Source: Brachionus plicatilis (taxonomy: Eukaryota > Rotifera > Eurotatoria > Ploima > Brachionidae). Taken from it: 64,000 nt of DNA. Below the pieces are notes generated by a model. It had not been told where the DNA came from and made no database searches. It was given only the letters and a program-made list of their open reading frames with translations. Of this stretch, positions 32,201-44,200 are shown piece after piece. The position numbers were made by a program, and so were the translations under genes. Every line of letters starts with the position of its first letter. Within the stretch, counting starts at the first letter, position 1. Location: assembly GCA_010279815.1 (NCBI GenBank), contig QEOQ01000226.1:2855219-2919218 (forward strand), given 5' to 3'.

Positions 32201-35200
32201 ACCGAGAATAACTATTACGCATTATGTTTTACGGATTATCTTTAATCCGTAAACGAACAAAAATCTTAAAATTTTCGGATTAATAAATGTAAATTTTGAT
32301 ACAAAATTTAATTGATAACAATTTATAGAAATATAGTTTAATAAACATTTAATTTTAAAGTAAACGGAGTAATTTTTAGATTAATTTTTTTTAAAAAAAG
32401 AAAAAATAAATGTCTGGTTTAGACTTGACAACCTCAAATCAGACATCCGCTCTTTTATTTTCGATAACAATTCTAAGTCACACTCGTTAAAATCTTTAGA
32501 AGTTTCAAAAAAAATTTGAACTTGATCAATTGCCTGCTTTGCTTGTTTATAACTTACAGATACAGGTTCTTGATCGATTACCTCAACTTCGTCATCACAG
32601 TTTTGATTGTTTTTTTGAACAATCTCAATTATATCTTGATCTATTAGGGCCTCGCCCTCGCAGATTTAGAATTTTAATTTTTTTTTGTTACGAATGGCAA
32701 AATAAACCGAACTAAAATTACGAATAAAAGTGATGAAATTTGTATTGAAAGTATTGGAAAGGGACCGGAGAAAAACGTCCGAATGACGAATTTTACGAAT
32801 AAAGGAGTTTCGGATTAAAGCGAGTCGACTGTATATCGAATTCTTTAAGAATAATAAAAAAAAAAGTAAAAGTTTTTATTATGTCTCTGTCTGAAAAAAT
32901 TCAAACTTGACTTATTTTTTAAGTCATAAATAAACAGACGGCTAAATGCATTTTTAATGTCTTTAAGGACACTTTTGTTTAGAAAAAAGCGATTTTTCTA
33001 GAAAATTTAAAATAAATAATGGAAACAATAAAAAAAAAATTTATTTTTTTTAAATTAAATAAAAAACTTACTCTATGACTTCATTTTTTTGATCCAATTC
33101 TTCTTTATAAGCCTTTATTTCACTCTTATTCTGAATACTTATGCATTCTTCAACTTCATTTTTGTATCCCTCGACCTGCTGTTTTAAATTTTTCTCCAAA
33201 AACCTTTTTTCAGTAACCAACTGATCTCGTTCTATTTTGATAAAATGAAGTCTATTTGAATCTTCTTCGTATCTATTGCGTAAATTACGCTCATATATCA
33301 GCTGTATAACGAGATGATTTATTTCTTGCTTCAATCTAGCAATTGTTTCATTGGAATCTGTCTCTTTAGCATTATGACTAAGTCCCATTATATACGCATT
33401 CACAATGTCACTTGACTCACTCGTATTTTGATTTAACAAGCTTTTTTGACTAGAAAAAATATTATCATCTAAAAAAAAAAATTTTTTTTTATAGATATTA
33501 TTTTTATTTTTATTATAATTTTTAGATATAATAATAAAATTTTTTTTTTTTTAAATTTAAAATTTTAATTTTTAAATAATAAAAATTTTAATTTAAAAAA
33601 AATTCTTACCATCACAGGTATTTGTTGATGAATCAGTGGTGATGGGTGTATTAGACAACTTTTTTGGAAAAAAATCAAAACCAAACTCGCATGGTTGATT
33701 TATATTTGTGTCTTTCATTTCAGATTTGACTTGTTTATGGCGTAAATAACAATCAGACTTCTCGAAGTCAATGTTAAGATTTGGTTCAGAAAATGACTTT
33801 TTTTTGTTACACAAACGAATTTGAGCCTGACTTTTATTAGACTCAGTTGAATCATGGAACAGCGTTTGAGTAGAGTCGATTTGTTCATTCATAAAATGTG
33901 AAGTTAAATTTTTACTCAAATTTGAGTCCAAGTTCTGAAATTGTTTTTTGTCCTGTTGGTTGGCATCGAATGGAAAGCATTCGATCAAGGGGAATTGAAA
34001 AGCCTGATTAAGCATCGGTGTAGGAGTGCTGGGTATGCTTGACTGAGCTGAAAAAGTGCGTTTACTTGTAGCTTCATTTTCAACAAAGCATTCTTTAAAA
34101 AAAATTAGTTAATTTAAAGAGTTAATATTAAAGCGCCATTTATTTTGATTAAAAGTCATTTAAAAAAAATTAAATTATCATTAAATATTTAATATTTAAT
34201 TATTAAATATAGTTTTAGTTGTCACAAAATTTAGTTAAAAATAATTTAATGCATCGCACAAAGTCAAGTTAAAAAAATCATCAATCAGTGTTTAAATTTT
34301 ATCATTTAAAAAAATTAAGAAATCAAATATATAAATAATTTTCAACATGAGTAATTTATTTAAAATTGATGCCGGTTAATTATTCTAATTAAAAATTAAT
34401 ATTTATAATTTCTATTTAATTCAAAAAAATATTCTTTAATACTTTTAAGTTCTATGTAATATTAATAAATGTTACTTAATCTTTTAAATGACAACTAATA
34501 CTATTAGATGACGATTAATACATTTAAACATTTAATGAAAATAAATGACGCTTTGAAATGCGTCCAAATTTAAATTACTTCTATTTGAAGAAAAAATATA
34601 AGATGGACTGGCAGGTTGATTTAGTAAATTTTCATGGGAAGCAATTGAAAATTGATGGTCATTAAACAAAAAACAATTACTAAGATTGCTATTTAGAGTG
34701 GCAGGAGAAGATTTTAGCAGTTTTTGGACCGAACTATTGTAATTGGTACACATTGGATCCAAGCAATACTGCCTCCATTCTAAAGACAAGTCATCATTAT
34801 TGTACTTTAGTTGCTTTTCTGAGTCATTTTTTTCGGGAAATAAACTCGGATGAAGTCTTAAATAAAATATTATTGACTAAAAAAAAAATTATTTTAATTG
34901 TTTTTAAAATTAAATTTTAAAATATTTTTACCAGCAAAAAATCTCGATTAATAGAAGTTTGATCTTTTTTTCGAATAAATTGTATAAATAAGTTTCCGTA
35001 GAGGCCGTAACAGACATAAAAGTATAATCTGACACTCCATTTTACATTTCTATAACTAATGCTATCTTCATTTTCTAAAAGACAAAAAAATTCAAAAAAT
35101 AATTTTCTTTTTAGTGAATTAATTTTACAATTAACTTAGATTAAAATTTTAAAATTTAATTTAAAAAGTTATTTTAATTTTTAAAAGTGAAAAATATTTA

Positions 35201-37888
35201 ATTATAAAAAATTAAAAAAAAAAAGGCACTTAATTAAAGTTTTGACTTGTTGATTTCAAATAACAATAATGTCTTAAATTTTATTCCATTCATATTTTGT
35301 TTTTTTTGCTGCTTGCTTGATTTAAAATGAATTAACTAACGATAGCACTCATAAATGAATTAATAAAACTTTTTTTAAATTAAAAATTAAATAAATACCT
35401 AATTGAAACTGTATCTGGAAATAAATTTTTATTAATACTAGTGATAATAATAATAAATTCCTAAATAAAAAAATTTATTCAGGAGTTTATTATCATTATT
35501 TAAAAATTACAGTCTTAAGTATTCAACATTTTATTTTGAAAATCTCTACATTCCGATATAAATTTTTACAAAATCAAGCAAAATAATTGTATAGTTTTTT
35601 TTTTAAATGAGAGTGTGTTGTGAGGATCCAATACCTAATGGTGACTAAACAAAAAGCCTATATATTTTAAATGTATTAAAAGAATGCATTGTAAAGACTT
35701 TAAAAAAAATAAAAATTTAAAAATAAATCAGTAATTTTTTAAAACAAATTAAATAAATTGTATTCTTGTTCTCGGGTATTGTGAACTTTTCAAATTAGTT
35801 CACCTAATTTGAAAAGGTTAAATGTGATATAAAAAAAAATTTGGTTTATAATAGATAATTTAACAACATAAAAATTTTCATTTAAATGTCCCTAAAAACT
35901 TAATAATTAATTAAGAAGATTTATTATGGAACGGATTTTGTGCGCGACTATCATAAGATGAGAAAGGTGAGCTCGAAGTTGAAAATTTTTTTTATTAAAA
36001 GATTACATTTTATTAGCTGGATTTTACAAAAAAAAAATTAATTTATGAGTTATAAAATATAAAGACAAATAAATTAATTAATTGATTATAATTAAATACA
36101 GCATATTTTCTTTAGAAAAATGCTCAGTTAATTGTGCTGATTAATTGTGCTAAAAGATTAAAAAATATAATTTACTTTATTCATTGCGAGAAGATATATG
36201 CATTAGTGAGACCAAGAAAAAATTGAATTAAAAAAACACATTAGATAAAGAGGAACCCTCAATTCTTCATAAAATAATAATTAAAGTCTAGCAAGTTTTA
36301 AACAACAACAAAAAAAGCCTACAAAATGTGAAGTTCTTGGAGGCTAATGTGAAATCGAGAGGGGTTTAAAACTTCATATTCTCATAGATATTAATTCATT
36401 TATTTATTTTTTTATTAAAACTTAAACACATAAATTGATTATTGTTAATAAATAAAAACTTCATTTTAAATATTTTTACTAATTTGTCTCCCTAATCTAA
36501 AAATTGTTCATCTATTCCTTCTTTGGTTCACCTTTTCGTGAATAAAAAATTAAGTAAACTAAAAGTTCACTAAAATATAGAACAAGAATTGTTCCCATAA
36601 TAACCAAATATGCCCGAATTTTTAAATTTTTTTTTATTTCATTAACACCTAAAAGGCGATGTAAAAGGTAAAATTTAGAAAATTAAAAGAAAAAATATAA
36701 AACTATTTTTGTGATTTCTTTTAAAAAATTTTTTTATTAAAATTTTCTTTTATATACGAGGATAGACTTGTATAAAAATTAATCTAAGAATTTGAAACAA
36801 ATAATTTTAAAAATAAAATTAAATCAATTGCTCTTTTATTTAATTAAGTTTTTGAATAAAACATAATTAATTAATTAGAAGCTTGATTTGTTTATTTTTT
36901 TCTATATACATTTTTTTAAAATTGTCTTCAATAAAATATTTTTGAAAAAAAAACAGCCAATTTTCTCAAATAAAATGCTCAGTTAATCGTGCAGATTAAT
37001 TTTGATAAAAGATAAAAAAAATTAAATTTACTTTGACGCTCCAAGTTAGTCAAATATTTGAATAGAAAAAGAAAAATATTAAAAATATTCTCCAAATTCT
37101 GATGCGGAACAATATTGATTAAAGAGACAAAAAAAAGACTGGTTTGCACAGCTAAAAAATCATTGTAGACTACATTGCCCTTAAAGAGAAATAAAAAATT
37201 GTTCATTTATTTAATTTAAATCGTACTTTTAAAATTATTTTTATAATTATGGCTAAAAGATTGTGCGAGAGCAGTTTTGAAATCCAGTTTTTTTTTCTAT
37301 AACTGATCACAATTAACAGATAAAGAGTTCTGTCAAAAAGTCTAAAGTTATTTCCGGCAGCCGATGAGGACAAATTTGTAGACGAGCCTGATAGGACACT
37401 ACTCAATTTGTCACCTAGTCGATCAAATATTTTCTTTTTAAAAACAATTTAATAAAATTTTATTGAATTTAATTTTCAGATTGATTACATGAGAAAGTTC
37501 TTCGGGAACGCTAAATAATAAATCTAAAATTGATTTGGAATTTTCTGAATAGAAAAACTCAGTTTCGGCATATGAACTGTCAGCCGAGTGTTCGGTCCTG
37601 TATCGCTGGTCAAAATAATAATCAACCAGTTTGTAAATTATAATGGGTTGAGTTTCTGAAAGACTTTATTTATTAAACTAGAAAATTTAAAATTAACCAG
37701 AAAGAATTTTTTATTTAGAAATCCCTCATGGTTGAGCTAAAGTTCTTACTGAAATTATCCTCAAAAAATTTGAATGCCTGGTCCATACTATCTGATGATC
37801 GATCTGTTTGAAAGAGGGTGTCCAACAACTTGAGACAGTCATTGTTCGATGTAGAGTATGTCTGCTGCAAATTTTCGCTACTCATCAT
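26251..37888 (-). CDS. TSC1: hamartin (TSC1), mTORC1-inhibitory TSC complex subunit
   Basis: Twelve exons, minus strand: 37888-37750, 37655-37489, 37433-37227, 37179-37032, 35074-34932, 34876-34579, 34092-33610, 33468-33072, 27194-27098, 27041-26946, 26893-26576, 26526-26251. Phases agree throughout, giving 922 aa (human 1164). Exons 1-6 form the helical N-terminal core: CLKLLDTLF, YKLVDYYFDQ, FDRTLYLLIVISYRKKNW, LKYNNDDLSLEWRQYCLDP. Exons 6-7 are Ser/Asn-rich linker. Exons 8-12 form the coiled coil that holds TSC2, with the signature EIxxLxxxLxxxxxQLIYER (here ETIARLKQEINHLVIQLIYE). TSC1 stabilises TSC2, the Rheb GAP, on lysosomes. TSC2 is not in the window. Intron 8 (33071-27195, 5.9 kb) and intron 4 (1.96 kb) are expanded and hold repeats and possible small ORFs. 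The start is chosen at the first of two adjacent ATGs (37888). Divergent with KIF3A. Confidence 0.9.
27425..27495 (+). repeat. short dispersed repeat sharing GGCTGAAAAGAAGG
   Basis: GGGGCTGAAAAGAAGGC followed by CAGGGTATCCACCC and an ATTATTT tail. It resembles 14699-14765 in reverse orientation. Possibly a SINE/LINE terminus. Confidence 0.4.
27800..28085 (+). pseudogene. decayed MULE transposase C-terminus (SWIM-like finger)
   Basis: After stops and frame changes the plus strand shows DFTRNEGKQYLSILESKN and then VNRENWKLSSCICSYWLKNY followed by CCHSIACCYRL. The CxC...CxH arrangement after a short aromatic stretch is the SWIM zinc finger near the end of MULE transposases. It lies just before the long-inverted-repeat element at 28176. 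Identification is from pattern only. Confidence 0.45.
28176..29988. repeat. long-terminal-inverted-repeat element, copy A (expanded, right end truncated)
   Basis: The left terminus ATGGTTATTACTAAAACACG and following ~110 bp match copy B (40359-41165). The right arm (29880-29988, GAAGGACGAACCAAATGTGC...) stops inside the terminal repeat. The interior shares long runs with copy B (for example TTAATATACGAATTTTTATT). It has been invaded by a family-1 hairpin at 29038-29393 and carries ~700 bp absent from copy B. No transposase. Confidence 0.7.
29038..29393. repeat. family-1 hairpin element inserted in copy A, 9-bp duplication
   Basis: Ends GGGGTTGTTAAG / CTTCACAGCCCC, flanked by CAATTAATC on both sides (29029-29037 and 29394-29402). 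Copy B carries the uninterrupted site with a single CAATTAATC near 40633, so this is a readable insertion event. The core has GTCTGCAAAATACTCTGCAA and its partner GCAGAGTTTTTGCAGAC. Confidence 0.88.
30224..30520. repeat. 297-bp palindromic element with GTGACATG words
   Basis: Outer word AACGTAAATGTCCGATAAAT and its complement at 30520. Arms of ~130 bp pair almost completely. TTAGTGACATG occurs three times per arm in alternating orientation. The ORF spanning it is an artefact of the palindrome. Confidence 0.75.
30617..30775 (+). CDS. small ORF of unknown status inside TSC1 intron 8
   Basis: 52-codon ORF starting ATGACGTCGAAAGACG, richer in GC than the surrounding intron, with a charged helical start (DVIREYKKTLLQVAMLRQAN). 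I recognise no family. It is opposite in strand to TSC1. It could be a tiny nested gene, an exon joined to later sequence, or chance. Confidence 0.2.
   Translation: MTSKDVIREYKKTLLQVAMLRQANQIKLVLFYKRQDLSQKNYNTITNNCCEN
31185..31627. repeat. TA-flanked CAGTG inverted-repeat element
   Basis: TA|CAGTGCTTTTATAAAAGGTC ... GACCTTTTATAAAAGCACTG|TA. Long arms are rich in ACGTAA words (ATTTTACGTAAAATTACGT). TA duplication plus CAGTG ends are typical of Tc1/mariner-type non-autonomous elements. Confidence 0.8.
31639..31769. repeat. family-3 CAGAGTTG element
   Basis: Left CAGAGTTGTAAAGTCACAAG, right TTGGTACTTTTAAGCAACTCTG. Interior AAGTCCAAGTCCGGA. It begins only 12 bp after the Tc1-like element at 31627. 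Confidence 0.65.
31785..31860 (-). repeat. short dispersed repeat (copy also at 63915)
   Basis: Minus strand: CTACCCGATTATGTTACAAG, TTGATAAG, ATATCAAACAGGGTACCACC, GGTAATGCTATCA. The same word order occurs at 63915-64000 on the plus strand (CTACCCGGTTATGTTTTCAG ... ATCAAACTGGTCACC ... TATCA). Confidence 0.5.
32169..32831 (-). mobile_element. pogo/Tigger-type DNA transposon remnant
   Basis: Ends CAGTCGACTCTCTTTAATCC and GGATTAAAGCGAGTCGACTG, flanked by TA: the classic pogo/Tigger terminus. Inside, on the minus strand, 32670-32386 reads EGEALIDQDIIEIVQ, then EPVSVSYKQAKQAIDQVQIF and LSSLNQTFIFS. This is the C-terminal tail of a pogo/Tigger transposase. The DNA-binding and DDE domains are deleted, so this is a non-autonomous internal-deletion derivative (663 bp). 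It sits in TSC1 intron 8. Confidence 0.85.
36512..36648 (-). CDS. possible alternative terminal exon of TSC1 or relic of a duplicated exon
   Basis: In TSC1 intron 4, same strand. Acceptor CGCCTTTTAG then a 45-codon open frame in phase 1, the same phase as true exon 5, ending TAG at 36514-36512. It encodes VNEIKKNLKIRAYLVIMG, a strongly hydrophobic helix (TILVLYFSELLVYLIFY) and a basic tail RKGEPKKE. Joined to exon 4 it would truncate TSC1 with a membrane-like tail. Nearby, 36119-36180 is a diverged duplicate of the intron side of the exon 4 donor (36974-37035), so a local duplication is likely. It could instead be the last exon of a nested unknown gene. Confidence 0.35.
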
Positions 37889-38291
37889 ACGATTCAATTA
37901 AATCTTCCAAATAAATGAAAGAGATAATTAGAGTAAATTAAAAGAAATGGTGCAAATTTTTTTTAAATAAAATACTTGATTTTTAAAATTTAAAAAAATG
38001 TTAACTTAATTTTGCTCTTGGATTAATTTTCGTCAAAAAACATCTTTTTCTGAAAATTTGTCATTTAAATCGAACAAGTCATGCTAATAAAAAATTCCGA
38101 TAATTTTTGCCATTATCATTAATAATTTTTGGGTATTCTCAAGTCCATATTTATTTTTGAATAAAATATTTCGGTTTCCCTAAGTAACCAATATTTATGA
38201 AGAATGTATTTTAATTTATAAATTCTCAAATATTTTAAAATTTATTTATTTTGAAAAAAAATACTGATTTTGAGTAAATTTATTTTTAAAA
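37889..38291. promoter_or_regulatory. divergent promoter interval TSC1 / KIF3A
   Basis: 403 bp between the two outward-facing start codons. AT-rich, without an obvious core promoter motif; both promoters must lie here. Confidence 0.5.
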
Positions 38292-41200
38292 ATGCCGGTA
38301 ATTTTTGAAAAAATTCTAAAAATTTTTATAATAAAAATCCGTCACTTAGGGGTCAGATAATGTCAAAGTTTGTGTAAGAGTCAGACCTCTTAATGACAAG
38401 GAAAAGCGAGAAGGAAACCAAAAAGTTGTTTCTGTAAGTTTTATTTAAAATAATAATTTAATAATTTAAAAAATTGTCCAAGGTTGATAAAGTGAACGGA
38501 AATATAAGCGTCCGCAACCCGAACGCCAGCGCTGATGAACCGCCTAAAAATTTCTCTTTCGATCATGTGTTTGGTGATGACTCAAAACAGGTTGACATTT
38601 ACAATTTAATCTCCAGGCCCATTGTTGAAGCTGTTTTAGAAGGATATAATGGTAATTAATTATAAAAATTTTTTCTTATTTTTTTTTATTGGGCTTTAAA
38701 ATATAAAATTTTCTAAGGAACTGTTTTTGCTTATGGACAAACTGGAACAGGCAAAACATTCACCATGGAAGGAGTCCGCGAAAAGCCCGAATTGAGAGGC
38801 ATTATACCCAATTCGTTTGCGCACATTTTCGGCCACATAGCCAAACAAGAAGGAGATATAAAGTTGATTTTTTTTTAATTTTTATTACACTGGTGATTTG
38901 ATACAAAGATTTTACCATAATTTACGTTAATTTCCGCAATTTGACAAAACGATAATAAACGTAAATTATCGTAAAAAATTAAAAGCAAAAATTCACAAAT
39001 TATGGAAATTTTTGTTAAAAAAGTTCCATAATTTCTTGAAAAATACAAATATTTAAAATTTTTTTTTTATTTTCTGAAAAAATAATGGATTTTTTTTTTG
39101 TAAAATTTGGTAAATTTTCGTAAAAAATAGTTACTTTTTAGCAAAAAACGTAAAAATTGGTTAAATTAGGTTTTTTAATGCAAACAAACACAGAAAATAA
39201 CAAAAAACATCGGAAGACTATAATTAAAATTTAAAATTTTTTTTTGAAGAATTCAAAGTCTTTTTTACAGAATTTTGAAAATCAAATTAATCGGATTAAT
39301 TTTTATTTTTGGTTTTTTGCCTTTTTATGCTATTTGCAGCTTTTTCACATGACTCTTTAAAAGTAGAATCTTTATAAACAAATTTTAGTAGGATTATGGA
39401 CGAGCCCAAATGGGGAGATTTAATATAATCAAAAATAAAAATAAATAAATAAAAAGAGTCATAATTTTAATTATAGTTTAAATAAAATTTAAGAAAGATT
39501 TCACAAATCTTCAGAAATATTCTTCAATTGCTTCATTAATTCTCGCATTAAATTGATTAAACTTTAGAAATGCATCTAGTTTTGTTCTTTTTTCTAATTT
39601 CAAGTATCTCACAAGGATACTTTTCGATATAGAGACCAAGTGCCTTATTTATGTCTTTATGTTTAATTTACTGAATTTAATGTGTTATTTATTTTGGTGA
39701 TTATTTTCTTCCTTTTGGCGCACTAGAGTATGATCTAAACTTTAAAATATTGACACTAATCGTAGATCAGAAACCTTTACTTTATATATAAATTAAAACA
39801 ATGCTAATTTTTTTCTAAACTAAGGTGAAAATTGCGCATTTATATTGTTGTTTTCTGTTTTTTGGTTGACATAAAACAAATTTATCTTGGCATTGTGAAA
39901 TTTGGTACAAAAAACAAAATCAGAATATTAAAAATTCCAAAGCTTAAGTTCTGAAGGACCAAAACATGTTCTGTAAATTGTAGCAACTGATACATTCTTT
40001 GTACCACCAATATACTGATTCTGCAAAATTCTGCAATAAATCTGCAAAACTCAGCAAATATTAAATTTGGGATATTACATTATATTAAAAATCCAATTCA
40101 ACTTTTAGTGGTGGTACAAAGGATGTATCAGTTGCTTAAATTTACAGAACATGTTTAGGTCCTTCAGAACTTAAGCTTTGGCATTTTTAATATTTTGCTT
40201 TTGTTGTATTTATATTAAAATTCACAATGCCATTTAACATTATTTAACATTCAAAAGTCCGATATTTTTATACCTCTTAGGACCGGCGGTGTTAAATTGA
40301 GACTTGCAAAATACTTGACAAATTTTAGATTTTATGAAGTTTAAAAAGACTAAATATGATGGTTATTACTAAAACACGGACCTCCAGTTTTTAAATAAAA
40401 CACGGACCCATACTTATCTCCCCCATTAATACTATGCCATTTATCCCCCACCATTTTTCTCCACCAGTACAAAATTTTACCAGCTTTCACGCAAGACCAA
40501 AATCTAAGCTTTAGCACATTTGGTTCGTCCTTCATTTAAGCTTGAAATCAAAATGGATAGTTTTAATTAATCAAATTTATTTTTTCAATTTTTAATATTC
40601 AATCTATAAAAATTAATTATCAATCTTTATTACAATTAATCACTTTTTTACATAAATTAATATGTTTTGTTAATATACGAATTTTTATTTATTTATATTG
40701 ATTTTTAAAAATCTTCGAAAATTTAAGCTTTATTTTCTTTTAAAAGAAGAGATGGCTAATTAACAGTAATCATTTCAGATAACCATTAAGATTCTCAATT
40801 TTGTAAAAAATCTCAAGTGAAAACAAATGTAAGAAGTATTTTAGTGACATGCAAAAAAGAAAAAAAAATTTTAAATTAATTAATTATAGAATGGAAAAAA
40901 TTAAAAAAATGACAAAAAAAAAATAAGTAAACAGAGTCTTAAAAAAAAAATTATTTAAATCATAAATTGAAAAAATAAATTTGATTAATTAAAACTATCT
41001 ATTTTGATTTCAAGCTTAAATGAAGGACGAACCAAATGTGCTAAAGCTTAGATTTTGGTCTTGCGTGAAAGCTAGTAAAATTTTGTACAAGAAAAATGGT
41101 GGGGGATAAATGGCATAGTATTATTTGGGGAGATAAGTATGGGTCCGTGTTTTAGTAATAACCATTATGATGAAAAAAATAAATATTTTATTTTAAATAA

Positions 41201-44200
41201 ATTTTAAGTCTATTGAAAATGAATTGAACATATCAAAGATCATCATAAACGCTGATTACTTGGTATTGTTTATGTTCCTTGTTGCATAGCTGGTTGGTTC
41301 GGCTTTCTCAGTGAAATTAATTTTCTTTCTTAGTGATAAATCTTCTCCATTCTTTAACTTTGTCCAAACAACTCCAATTTTACTTGTCTTGTCCCTATTG
41401 ATTGTACTTTCAATAGAATCAATGATATGTTGATTTGTATCATCCACTTCTTCTTCAAAAAGAATATCTCTTTCTCATCAAAATCAGCATCAAATTCATC
41501 CAAAAAGTTATTATCGCCCAAAAATCCGCATCATCATCTGAGGCTATAGATTGAGTGTCATCAGTGTTTCTCAATGCTTCAAGCTGTCCTAATGGCCCTT
41601 GAAGCTTTGAGAAACACCGACACCAAAATTTACGTTATGGTAAAATTCCTGTATCAAGTCACCACTTTAATTTATTTGGAAAAAAATAAAATAATTTTTT
41701 TAAAGATTTTTAGTCCGAGTTTCCTATCTTGAAATTTACAATGAAGAAGTAGTGGACCTGTTGGGAAAAAATCAGGAGAAACATTTAGAGGTTAAGGAAA
41801 GACCGGACATTGGAGTTTATGTGAAAGATTTGTCTTCTGTTGTGTGCCACAATGCGGATGATATGGAAAGAATAATGAATTTGGGCAACCGAAATCGGTC
41901 TGTGGGCGCCACACAAATGAACGAGCGGAGTTCGCGCTCGCACGCTATTTTTTCTGTGACCATAGAGTGCGCTGACCGGGGCCCTGATGGCGCTCAGCGT
42001 TTGCGGGCAGGAAAGCTTCATTTGGTGGATTTAGCCGGCAGTGAGCGTCAGTCAAAGACAGGCGCTACTGGCATACGGCTCAAAGAAGCTACCAAAATTA
42101 ATTTGTCCCTGTCGACACTGGGAAATGTGATCTCGGCTTTGGTTGATGGAAAAAGCACCCATATTCCTTACCGTAACTCCAAATTGACTCGATTGTTGCA
42201 AGACTCACTGGGTGGCAATTCCAAAACTGTCATGGTTGCAAATGTTGGTCCTGCGGATTACAATTATGATGAGTCCATAAGCACGCTGAGGTACGCGACC
42301 AGAGCTAAGAGCATCAAGAACAATGCACACATTAACGAGGACCCTAAGGATGCGCTAATGCGTCAGTATGAGAAAGAGTTGGCCGAGTTGAAAAAACAGC
42401 TCGGCGAGGCAGGTGTAATGGAGGACGATGAGGGTGACGAAGATGATGACGATGTGGAAGAGTATATTGACGAGACCGGCAAAAAAGTGCGCAGAAAAAA
42501 AAGTAAGTTTGGAAGATTATAATATTTAAAGAGAGAGAAATTTATTTTTTAACCATTTCAGGTTCTAGTAAGTTTATTATAAATATTTAGATTTAGTTTA
42601 TTTAGATTAACACATTTTGTATGTACTAGCACCCGCTAATAATTATAAAATTGTTAAATATTTTGAATTTTTTTCTTTATCATCTTTAAATATTTTAAAA
42701 GTTGTGTCGAAAAAAATTTACCCAAAAAAAGGGCTATTGAATTTTGTGACCCATTGGTCATCTTATTTAATAGATTTATTTTTGAAGGTAAATTTTACGA
42801 GCAAAAAACAACATATTAATATCTTACAGTTAATTTTTTTGGTCATAAAATTTACATTAAATTTGGTGAAGGTATTTATTAATATAATTAACTAATCTTT
42901 TTACAAGGAATAACAATAGGAAAAATTGGTAATGGAATTAATTTCTAAAAAATATTTATTTGATCTTCAAGATAAACTTCATGGAAATATAATTTAAATT
43001 TTTTCTATCTGATACAACCAAAAATAATTAGAAATAAATACAATTACTTCTCGAATTAAATTTTTAAAAATATAAGAAATTTTTTTTTAACTTTTCAAAA
43101 TCTTAAGTTTAAAGTTAACCTTTCTTATTCTTGTATCGGAAGTATTACCGCTTAACTTAAGTTCCCGATTCTTTTTGACAGTTATCAATTTTTTTTTTGG
43201 ATTGTTTTTTGAGGTATATTATACCTAATAATTATCAAAAAAAATAGAAAGTTAAAATATTTTTTTTAACTTAATTTTGGTAAACAGTATGATTTTTTTT
43301 CTATTTAACATTTTTTATTTATACTTAAGGGGAAAAAAAGAACAAAAAAATGGTTTTATTATTAAAAAATCCAAAAGAGTAAAATTCAATATGTCCCTTT
43401 TATTATTTTTTTTTAGATAAATTTGCTCCAACTGAGACTCGAGCTGTGCTCAAAGAATTCAAGTTCTTCAATTTTAAATCATTAAATCAAACTTTTTCTT
43501 CTAAATTTCAAACAAAATATGCAAAAAATATTTTTATGAAAAATAAACAAGGACTGGTGTTGCAAATTTAAAAAAAAAAACCTTAATGTGCGAAATAAGT
43601 GAATAGATTCATTGATTTATGCTTTATTTATTTTTTAAAAATCAAACAAAATCGAACAATATAATATTGAACTTAATTTGGTTAAAAATTCTAGAAAATA
43701 TCGTTCGACACTACCGAAAATAATAAAGTGCATTAAAGACTTTTCAATTTGTGAAAAATATAATCCTTTAAACTATCATATGATTTAATTTTATTAAAAG
43801 AGATATTTTGAATTTTACTTTTTTGGATTTTTTAATAATAAAACCAATTCTTTTTTTGGGCTTTTTTTTAATTTAAGTATTATTTAAAAATGTCAAATAG
43901 AAAAAAAAAATCTTGCCAAATCATTAGTAAATTGTTAATAAAATTATTAAATATTTAAAAAAAATTAAAGATAAAAATTTCAATTATATTTTTATCTAAA
44001 TCTATCCATTTTTTTGACATTCCAATTGCCAAATTATTAATTAAAAAATTATCTTAAATAATTGAAAAAGTCGAAAATTTATTTAATTATTGAATTGGAA
44101 CAGATAATGGTAAATTTTTGAATAAATATCATAATTTTAATTCTTTACAATATCTTAACATTTGATATCTATCATGTTAACCAAGTATTTTAAAAAATTT

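Larger units (their letters stand above)
38888..41667. repeat. CACTGGTGA terminal-repeat element with nested insertions
   Basis: Left CACTGGTGATTTGATACAA and the following GATTTTACCATAATTTACG pair with the right-end complement (CGTTATGGTAAAATTCCTGT, CAAGTCACCACT) at 41667. The ends resemble the 52782 element. Between them lie a family-1 hairpin (39889-40231), long-TIR copy B (40359-41165) and coding debris (41256-41600). Together they make up nearly all of KIF3A intron 4. Confidence 0.55.

Noticed and set aside
36181..36370. Second copy of TSC1 exon 4
   Set aside because: Only ~60 bp beside the donor align by eye; the putative exon body has stops in every frame and no clear similarity.
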